This document shows positions 6,162 through 11,595 of a stretch of DNA of 11,595 nucleotides, one piece after another (positions within the stretch are counted from its first letter, which is position 1; each line of letters opens with the position of its first letter). Both the position numbers and the translations under genes were made by a program. Origin of the DNA: CAYGZA01 sp964354135 (GTDB taxonomy: Bacteria > Planctomycetota > Planctomycetia > Pirellulales > Thermoguttaceae). The DNA lies in NCBI GenBank assembly GCA_964354135.1, contig CAYGZA010000221.1, forward strand, positions 1-11,595, in the 5' to 3' direction. The notes beneath the pieces were generated by a model, which ran no database searches, was not told the DNA's origin, and saw nothing but the letters and a program-made list of their open reading frames with translations.

Positions 6162-9100
6162 GGTAACCCTTTCTGTTGAAGGTGTTTGGGAAGTTTCCCT
6201 GTCCTGGCAACGCGAAAACCAATCCACGGGAGAGCGCTTCCTTTGGAGGATACGATCTTGCGGCTGCCGGATTCCACTTCCGGTGGCCTGGAACCCGCGT
6301 TTCCTCCACGGATCGGGGCAAAGGCATTCAGCTCCGCGTCGCACCACTCCTCGGCGTTGCCCAGCATGTCGAATAGCCCCAGGTCGTTCGGCAGGAGCAA
6401 CCCCACGGGGTGAATGCTCTGGCCGCTGTTGGCGGTGTACCAAGCGTACGCGCCCAGATACTCGTCGCTATGGCCGTAGTACCGCCGGGTGCCCGTCCGC
6501 GCGCGACAACTGTATTCCCATTCGGCTTCGGTGGGAAGCCGGTACCCGGTCCGGGAGAGCCAGTCGGGTTTGGGTCGGATCTGGCCTCGTTGATCGACGA
6601 AGTAGCATGTTTCCTCCTCCCCGATCTTCTCCTCTGAGCAAAGCCACTGACAATACTCCATCGCGTTGGCCAGCGAGATGTACCCGACCGGCGCCTGGAG
6701 GTCGCCGAGAGGAAGCCGGTGTTTAGGGTTGAACCGGCGATACTGCTCCAGCGTGACCTCCTTGGTGGAGACTGCAAACGACCAGGCGATCGCTTCCTCA
6801 TGCAACGGTTCGTTGCTCCTCGAGTCGGGGTCCCGTAGCGGCGGCGAGCCCATCTGGAACTTGACGGGACCTCGGACGACCACCATGGTGTGCCCGTGAG
6901 GACTCAGATACCACGCCCGATCTGGCACAGGGTCCGGCGAGACAAGCCCGGCGTCGGCCTTGGCGAGTTGGCCGGCGTAGTGCCACTTGCGGACGAGCCA
7001 CTCGGCCGAGGAGTGGAACCCGGGGTCAGGGTCGGTGCGGTAGATTCCGAACAATTCGCGGGCCAGCTCGTCGCACTGACGCTTTCCCAGCACGGCGGGG
7101 TCGTATCCGCCCAGACTCCACAGCAGGGCCATCCGGATCGACGCGTTCCTCTCCACGTCCAGTTGTCCGGCCAGCGCGGTGGGATCGACGCCGGCCGGGG
7201 CCAGCCCGTGCACGAGGCACGTTCGCAGCCGCGGGTCGTCCTGCCTGGCCAGGTGCCGCCAGACCTTGTCGGGAGCGCCCAACAGGCACAGCGACAGCCC
7301 GGCGTTGCACCGCTGCTTGGCCAAGGCATCCTTGTCCGCCTCCCGTGCATTGGAGGGAATCGCCTGGCTCAACTCGTCTTCGAGGAGCTCGACGGCCCGG
7401 GGTCCATGACGCCGCAGTGGGGCGGTCAGGACCAACAGGTCCGTCGGCTGCGCGGTCCGGTTGAGTGCCAAGAGGTGGTTCAGGTCGGTGCCCACGTACT
7501 CCGCCAGCACGATGATCGCGCTGTGCCTGATCTCGGGATTCTCCGTGTGGTAGAGGTCCGTCAACGGCTCGACCAGCGCCGGGCCGACGGGCCGTAGGAT
7601 TTCCGCCCAATCTCTCAACAGTAAGGGATTCTCCAGGACCAGCCACGAGGCCACCTGATCGGCGTGTTCGCTCCACCACGGGCTGCGGACGTCCCACGCG
7701 GCCAGCGCGCAGGCGGCCCGAAAACGCCCCCGCGCGGGGCGCGCCGAGTCCGCCGCAACGCTCCATAGCCCTTCGGTCAAACCCTCGCGGTAAGGCTCCA
7801 GGGCCTCGCAAAGGACGCGGAACTCCTGCGGCCCCTCGTCGAGCAGCCTCTCGCACAGGAACTCGGTCTGCCCGCTGGGGTCCACCGGCAAGAGCGCGAG
7901 GCTGGCGCGGAGACGTTTGCGCAGATCAGGGTCGTCGCGGGCCTCCACCAGCAACGGCCTGGCCCAACGATAGAAAGGCCCCAACTTGAGGATCGTGGCG
8001 GGCGCGTCGGGCGTTCCGCCTCCGAGCAATCCATCTACCAAGGCCGTGGCCCGCAGTCGCCCGTGCAGCTCCACGCCGGCCGCGACCATCGCCAATACGA
8101 GCGTGCCCAGGATCAGACCCTGCCGATGATGGCGCCGGCGGGCTGCCCGCATCATCCGCCGTTGCGGCTCAGTCCACGTGCTCCAACGGGTGAAGCAGAG
8201 AATCCGCAGCCACTCCCACCAGGACGGGAGCTGCCTGGCCTCGGGCGTTGCGTTCCAGAGCCGGGCTCGTTCCGCCAGACGGAGTTCGGTGCGGCCGCGG
8301 CGCGTCTGGCGGCGCTTCTGGTGGAGCCATTGCCTCAAAGGGGGCACGAGGTAGTCGTGGGTAAGCTGGTACCATTGTTGCTCCGTGGTTGAGGGGCTCG
8401 AGGAGGCGGTTTCCCACGGGCGTCCCTCCGGATCGGCGGGCGTGACTAGACGCAATTGACCATCGAGGATCCGCATAAGTTCGCGAAAATCATCGGGGCG
8501 ATGGGCGTAACCGGATGCGGCCAGCAGCTCCCCGTAAGACCGCATGCGCCCCTTGATCTCGGTTCCTCCTTCCGGCAGGAGGGCCTCCAAGACCGCGCAG
8601 GCGGCGTTCTGATGGAGTCGATGCTGGGGGGGAGCGGTTTGCGCGGCGAGAGTCTCCTCCATGAAGCGAACGCCGATCCCCATGGCACCGCCGAGGGATC
8701 GCAACACGGCGAGGGTCCATGGCCGCCCCTTCATCATCTCGGCAAACAAAGCCAGGCGAACGCAGACCACCTTGCCGTCTTCGGCAAGCCCGGAGACGGC
8801 TTCCTCCACAAAGGCCGTGTCCTGCCGGGCGAGCTCGCGCGGCGGCAAGGCCCCGAACGCCCGGCCCAACGCGGTCAGCACTTTCCTGGCGTGCCGCAGG
8901 TCGAACAAGTCGACCAGAGCGCTGTTGTGGCCTTCGACCAGCGGGACTTCCAGCTCGCGCAGAAAACGGCTGAGGGCCAGCCAGAAATCGTCGCGCACCA
9001 GAACCAGGCACTGCACGCGATTCCCGTCGCACTGGCGCAGTGCCTGGATGAGTTCCGGCTGCTGCTCGGCACGGTTGGCGTGCAGCCACTGCTCGAACTG

Positions 9101-10510
9101 ATCGAGCACCAGCAGGACCTTCTTGCCGCCCGAAAGGCTTTCGTCCCGCCGGATCGCTGCCAGACTCTCCCTGAGACCCAGGCCTGCCGGCAACTCCGGA
9201 CAAACGTACCTGAGACGGCTCAAGAGCCGGGCTTCGGTCGCCCCGGCTTCGACCTCAACGTACAACGGAAGCACGTGCCCCGCCAGCCGCGGCAGGATCC
9301 CTGCCCGGACCAGCGACGTCTTGCCGCACCCGCTCGGCCCGTACATCAGCCCGACCGTGAACGCTTCCCCCGGGTCGGTCGTTTCGATGCGGTGCTTCCA
9401 GAAAACGATGCTTTCGGGGAGTCCTTGTTGACCGCGAGGTCCGGGTAGGAGTTGGACGAAGAACCCGGCGTCCGTGGCGTCGTAGGCACGGAGTCCTTTG
9501 GGAACAATCCTTACCTCGGACTCCCACTCTGGAACCGGCGCGGCCGGAGACGGCGCGGCGTCGGAAGCGGGGGAGACGGGCGCACCGGCGACTGCGGGCG
9601 GCGCCGGCACCCGGGGAGATTCCGCAAGGAAATTGCGGAGGTCGTCGGCCAAATCCCTTGCCGTGTTGTAGCGGTCGGCGACCCGTTTCGAGAGCCCCTT
9701 GAGGCAGATCCGCTCCAACTCCTTGGGAATGCTGTCGTCGAGCTGGCGCGGCGGTCGCGGCTCCATTGTTGTGACCTGCTCGAAGAATTCCCGCGGATCG
9801 TTGCCGGGAAACGGGCGCCGGCGCGTCAAGAGTTCGTAAAGCACCACACAAAGGGAGAAGATGTCCGAGCGTCCATCCACGCGATGCCCCTCCCCGCAGG
9901 CTTGCTCCGGGCTCATGTAACAGATTGTCCCCTGCGCCCGCAGGCCCGTGCCGAAATCCTCGTCCCGCAGCGCCAGACCGAAATCGGCGACCATCGGTCG
10001 GCCGGCCGAGTCGATGAGAATGTTCGTCGGCTTGACGTCTCGATGCACCACGCCGTGGAGATGGGCGTGGTGCAGGGCCTCGGCGACGAGCGTCACGACC
10101 TGAACCGCCTCTTCTCGGGCGATGCGCCCGCGTGCAATCCGCGCCGCCAAGTTGCCCCCATCCACGTACTTCGAGACGATGTAGCAGCGACCGTCCTGCG
10201 TGCGGCCGAAGTCGTAGACGGGAACGATCGCGGAATGATCCAGTCTGGCGACGGCGCGGGCCTCCCCCAGATACCCCTCGACGTCGCCGGGCCGAGCGAC
10301 GCGGTGCCGATGGGGGATCTTCACAGCCACCGGCCGATCGAGTTCCTCGTCGTGCGCGAGATAGACCTGTCCAAATCCACCTTCCCCCAGCGGGCGGCAC
10401 AGCCGGTAACGCCCAACAGAATCCTGGTGAGGGAAATCTCCGTGCCCGTCGCCTGGCGTCTGACCATCCGGGAATGGATGGGTTTCCGGGAGATCTTTAG
10501 GGTCGTTCAT
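6158..10510 (-). CDS. Ser/Thr kinase - nSTAND NTPase - TM - HEAT-like - FGE-sulfatase fusion protein
   Basis: This 1450-residue receptor-like protein has five parts. A Hanks-type kinase (about 35-295) is complete: GEGGFGQV loop (42-49), Lys64 in VAVK, HRD 156-158, Asn163, DFG 176-178 and MSPEQ. After a Pro/Ala linker comes a STAND-type NTPase (about 350-730) with Walker A GPSGCGKTS (391-399), Walker B VLLVLDQFEQW and the closing QLTHDYLVPPLRQW. One membrane helix lies at about 798-815, preceded by an Arg/His-rich stretch, so by the positive-inside rule the kinase and NTPase are cytoplasmic and the rest exported. HEAT-like repeats span about 840-1185. An FGE-sulfatase (SUMF1/EgtB-like) fold spans about 1197-1437: MVVVRGPVKFQMGSP, GYRLPTEAEWEY, LGLFDMLGNAEEWCD, RGGN, IGFRVAR. 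The ATG at 10510 has GAGGAG 7 nt upstream; the frame stays open 69 codons further upstream but that part has no domain. The architecture is known in planctomycetes; its ligand and kinase targets are not. Confidence 0.9.
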   Translation of the reverse strand: MNDPKDLPETHPFPDGQTPGDGHGDFPHQDSVGRYRLCRPLGEGGFGQVYLAHDEELDRPVAVKIPHRHRVARPGDVEGYLGEARAVARLDHSAIVPVYDFGRTQDGRCYIVSKYVDGGNLAARIARGRIAREEAVQVVTLVAEALHHAHLHGVVHRDVKPTNILIDSAGRPMVADFGLALRDEDFGTGLRAQGTICYMSPEQACGEGHRVDGRSDIFSLCVVLYELLTRRRPFPGNDPREFFEQVTTMEPRPPRQLDDSIPKELERICLKGLSKRVADRYNTARDLADDLRNFLAESPRVPAPPAVAGAPVSPASDAAPSPAAPVPEWESEVRIVPKGLRAYDATDAGFFVQLLPGPRGQQGLPESIVFWKHRIETTDPGEAFTVGLMYGPSGCGKTSLVRAGILPRLAGHVLPLYVEVEAGATEARLLSRLRYVCPELPAGLGLRESLAAIRRDESLSGGKKVLLVLDQFEQWLHANRAEQQPELIQALRQCDGNRVQCLVLVRDDFWLALSRFLRELEVPLVEGHNSALVDLFDLRHARKVLTALGRAFGALPPRELARQDTAFVEEAVSGLAEDGKVVCVRLALFAEMMKGRPWTLAVLRSLGGAMGIGVRFMEETLAAQTAPPQHRLHQNAACAVLEALLPEGGTEIKGRMRSYGELLAASGYAHRPDDFRELMRILDGQLRLVTPADPEGRPWETASSSPSTTEQQWYQLTHDYLVPPLRQWLHQKRRQTRRGRTELRLAERARLWNATPEARQLPSWWEWLRILCFTRWSTWTEPQRRMMRAARRRHHRQGLILGTLVLAMVAAGVELHGRLRATALVDGLLGGGTPDAPATILKLGPFYRWARPLLVEARDDPDLRKRLRASLALLPVDPSGQTEFLCERLLDEGPQEFRVLCEALEPYREGLTEGLWSVAADSARPARGRFRAACALAAWDVRSPWWSEHADQVASWLVLENPLLLRDWAEILRPVGPALVEPLTDLYHTENPEIRHSAIIVLAEYVGTDLNHLLALNRTAQPTDLLVLTAPLRRHGPRAVELLEDELSQAIPSNAREADKDALAKQRCNAGLSLCLLGAPDKVWRHLARQDDPRLRTCLVHGLAPAGVDPTALAGQLDVERNASIRMALLWSLGGYDPAVLGKRQCDELARELFGIYRTDPDPGFHSSAEWLVRKWHYAGQLAKADAGLVSPDPVPDRAWYLSPHGHTMVVVRGPVKFQMGSPPLRDPDSRSNEPLHEEAIAWSFAVSTKEVTLEQYRRFNPKHRLPLGDLQAPVGYISLANAMEYCQWLCSEEKIGEEETCYFVDQRGQIRPKPDWLSRTGYRLPTEAEWEYSCRARTGTRRYYGHSDEYLGAYAWYTANSGQSIHPVGLLLPNDLGLFDMLGNAEEWCDAELNAFAPIRGGNAGSRPPEVESGSRKIVSSKGSALPWIGFRVARTGKLPKHLQQKGLP
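6167..6172 (-). promoter_or_regulatory. Ribosome binding site of the small Cys/Pro-rich gene
   Basis: AAAGGG on the minus strand lies 5 nt before the ATG at 6161. It sits inside the last codons of the kinase gene, so the small gene can both initiate independently and be coupled through the ATGA overlap. Confidence 0.7.
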
Positions 10511-10517
10511 CGCCGCG

Positions 10518-10523
10518 CTCCTC
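10518..10523 (-). promoter_or_regulatory. Ribosome binding site of the kinase/nSTAND gene
   Basis: GAGGAG on the minus strand lies 7 nt upstream of the ATG at 10510. It is the strongest Shine-Dalgarno match near this gene and decides this start over the in-frame ATG at 10717. Confidence 0.75.
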
Positions 10524-10561
10524 GGGCGGCGGGTACGGCACGGTGATTGCCCGACCGCCAG

Positions 10562-10582
10562 GTCAATTGGGCGAGAATTGAC
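10562..10582. promoter_or_regulatory. 7-7-7 dyad upstream of the operon, possible operator
   Basis: GTCAATT, a 7-nt spacer GGGCGAG, then AATTGAC form a perfect inverted repeat centred about 62 bp upstream of the kinase start. Its AT-rich arms stand out in GC-rich surroundings. This geometry suits a dimeric repressor or activator site. I see no convincing -35/-10 pair, so the promoter itself is not called. Confidence 0.4.
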
Positions 10583-10861
10583 TAAACCGGCATCCGAGGT
10601 CGGAACTGGAACTCGTTCATGGTTGCTTACCTGCAGAAGCCTGCGGGAGTCCGGCAATCCACCGACAAAGGCCGGCCCTCGTTGCATTGGTCCGGCACTG
10701 GCCAACGGCCTTGACAATGCCCATTATGGGCGTGCGGCGCTCGCTCCGCAAGGCCCGGGACGAGAACCTACGCAAGGAATCGAGCTTGCGGCTGGTCGAG
10801 ACCGAACGATTCCAAAGTAGCGATCCCAGCGCTCACAGAGTTGCTCTGCTGGGAGAAATAG

Positions 10862-10881
10862 AAAGCCAGCCAAAGCCAGGG
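10862..10881. repeat. Tandem 10-bp duplication
   Basis: AAAGCCAGCC is followed directly by AAAGCCAGGG, two copies differing at one position. The pair abuts the left target duplication of the fold-back element. Confidence 0.5.
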
Positions 10882-10887
10882 GTAATT
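10881..10887. repeat. Left target-site duplication GGTAATT
   Basis: Seven bases directly outside the left inverted repeat of the element are repeated in the same orientation directly outside the right inverted repeat (11093-11099). Confidence 0.7.
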
Positions 10888-11092
10888 GGCCAAGTGTCAG
10901 TAATACGAGGTCACCCCCGTTTGGTGTTTGAAGCCGTATTTCGTGGGTTGCCGGACCGCGTTTTTCGCCTCGAAACCTCCTCAGAACCGGGTGAAGGAGC
11001 TTTCGACGCGAAAAACGCTGACTACCTCTGATGACAGCACGCATACGCATTCTGGCAGTATAGGGCCGACCTTGAATTACTGACACTTGGCC
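10888..11092. mobile_element. 205-bp fold-back MITE-like element
   Basis: The termini are 25-bp inverted repeats (10888-10912 and 11068-11092) with two mismatches; the outer 17 bases, beginning GGCCAAGTGTCAGTAAT, are identical in inverse orientation. Both ends are flanked by the direct repeat GGTAATT. Inside, 10958-10981 and 10995-11018 form a second long hairpin, and the sequence between it and the termini is also faintly symmetrical, so the whole element can fold back on itself around 10988-10990. It carries no transposase gene. Terminal repeats, target duplication and small size together indicate a non-autonomous DNA transposon mobilised in trans. I cannot assign the parent IS family. Confidence 0.75.
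10958..11018. repeat. Long internal hairpin of the fold-back element
   Basis: Two 24-nt arms (10958-10981 and 10995-11018) pair with only two C-C mismatches around a 13-nt loop. The outer 11 bp, GCGTTTTTCGC against GCGAAAAACGC, are perfect. If transcribed, this would be a very stable RNA hairpin. Confidence 0.75.
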
Positions 11093-11099
11093 GGTAATT
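11093..11099. repeat. Right target-site duplication GGTAATT
   Basis: Second copy of the 7-bp direct repeat. It begins the palindromic site GGTAATTGATTACC (11093-11106), so the element appears to have inserted at a palindromic target. Confidence 0.7.
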
Positions 11100-11146
11100 G
11101 ATTACCGAGGGTGCGATTTGCTCTCTGAGAAAACCAGGAAGCGTGA

Positions 11147-11456
11147 TATGCTGCTGCCACCATGGACGGTCAACGGGCAGTTCCGGAAGCCGTCCCGGGA
11201 ATCGTGTTCCTCTCGGGCGGCCAAACGCCGGAGGTGGCCACCGAGAACCTTCAAGCGATCAACGCGCTAGGGAGCCAGCCCTGGGAGCTGTCGTATTCGT
11301 ACGCCCGCGCTCTTCAAGCCCCCGCGCTCGAAATCTGGAAGGGGGAAGACTGCAACATTCGCGACGCCCAGGAAGCTTTTCTGCGTCGGGCAAAGCTCGT
11401 GAGCGCCGCGCGGGGGGGGAAGGTACTCCAGAGCACTCGAAGTCAGCACCGTCTAG
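11147..11456 (+). pseudogene. Class I fructose-bisphosphate aldolase remnant, C-terminal end
   Basis: This is a C-terminal piece of the glycolytic class I aldolase. AVPEAVPGIVFLSGGQ, ENLQAINALG, PWELSYSYARALQAPAL, EIWKG and AQEAFLRRAKL match the last hundred or so residues of an enzyme of about 340 residues. The family-like frame runs back to an in-frame TGA at 11144-11146, and an ATG at 11162 opens the apparent gene. The Schiff-base lysine region (KPNMV type) is missing, so the product cannot be active. After AARGG the frame runs on into unrelated sequence. Reading the neighbouring frame instead gives RYSRALEVSTV and TAG at 11454-11456, a normal aldolase ending. The shift falls in a run of eight G (11412-11419); seven would restore the frame. 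The mobile element lies about 50 bp upstream, but the break is not exactly at its edge. Confidence 0.82.
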
Positions 11457-11595
11457 TTCTACAGCATCGTTTTCGTGGAAAGGCGTCCGGATGTTTCGCC
11501 AGCCACGACTGGTGGTGCAACTGTCGGGAAATCGTGACGGTAAGGGCGCGCTCATAAATAACTTGAACAAATTGGTATTGCCTCATCAGGGAGAT

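Larger units (their letters stand above)
10583..10887. other. Operon upstream region without a gene, containing minor repeats
   Basis: No coding potential is recognisable. Three small structures can be seen. One is an inverted pair GGAATCG (10776-10782) and CGATTCC (10807-10813). The second is an imperfect hairpin with arms CCCAGC (10825-10830) and GCTGGG (10848-10853) enclosing AGAG-TTG-CTCT. The third is a tandem 10-bp duplication next to the mobile element. Confidence 0.5.

Noticed and set aside
6158..6925. Diversity-generating retroelement with the FGE-like domain as variable protein.
   Set aside because: No reverse transcriptase, accessory gene or near-identical template repeat is present in the window.
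8456..10546. Two long open frames on the plus strand (8456-9448 and 9452-10546) opposite the kinase/nSTAND gene.
   Set aside because: They are antisense shadows of a GC-rich gene whose own frame shows complete kinase and NTPase motifs; their translations have no recognisable domain.
10511..10717. Extension of the kinase gene to the in-frame ATG at 10717.
   Set aside because: The extra 69 residues show no domain, and GAGGAG is well placed before the ATG at 10510.
11457..11595. Possible start of a new gene at the right edge, with AGGGAG near the end.
   Set aside because: The window ends before any start codon or coding sequence can be read, so no gene can be supported.

Overview
The window looks like chromosomal DNA from a planctomycete or a close relative, probably a metagenomic contig. 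The main evidence is the large fusion of Ser/Thr kinase, STAND-type NTPase, HEAT-like repeats and an FGE-sulfatase fold, an architecture I associate with Planctomycetota. A secreted alpha/beta hydrolase, the remnant of a Gfo/Idh/MocA oxidoreductase, high GC and sparse gene packing also fit. No rRNA, tRNA, CRISPR array, reverse transcriptase or transposase gene is visible.

Layout, left to right. A secreted serine hydrolase lies on the + strand (147-1955). Next is a Gfo/Idh/MocA oxidoreductase remnant on the + strand, with no N-terminal NAD-binding half and a 1-nt frameshift near its C-terminus (1997-2793). Two perfect hairpins and about 360 bases with no recognisable gene follow. A RecD2-type helicase remnant is on the - strand (3191-3960); its N-terminal third is gone and an out-of-frame internal deletion joins two distant parts of the ancestral gene. 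Then comes a compact three-gene operon on the - strand, read from right to left: the 1450-residue kinase/nSTAND/HEAT/FGE protein (10510-6158), a 79-residue acidic, proline-rich, three-cysteine protein (6161-5922), and a 631-residue tandem GT2-type glycosyltransferase with a Cys-rich N-terminal domain (5925-4030). Upstream of the operon are a small dyad, some minor repeats, a 205-bp fold-back MITE-like element with a 7-bp target duplication (10888-11092), and the C-terminal remnant of a class I fructose-bisphosphate aldolase (11147-11456).

The operon is the functional core. Both gene junctions are 4-nt ATGA stop/start overlaps, so the three products should be made together. Topology suggests that the first protein keeps its kinase and NTPase in the cytoplasm and places its HEAT and FGE-fold part across the membrane. 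The FGE-like domain seems to lack the catalytic cysteine region, which suits a ligand-binding sensor rather than an enzyme. A plausible but unproven model is a sensing and signalling module in which the glycosyltransferase modifies the small Cys/Pro-rich protein or another target under control of the kinase/STAND receptor. The broken genes on both sides make this an eroded, rearranged neighbourhood in which only the operon and the hydrolase look intact.
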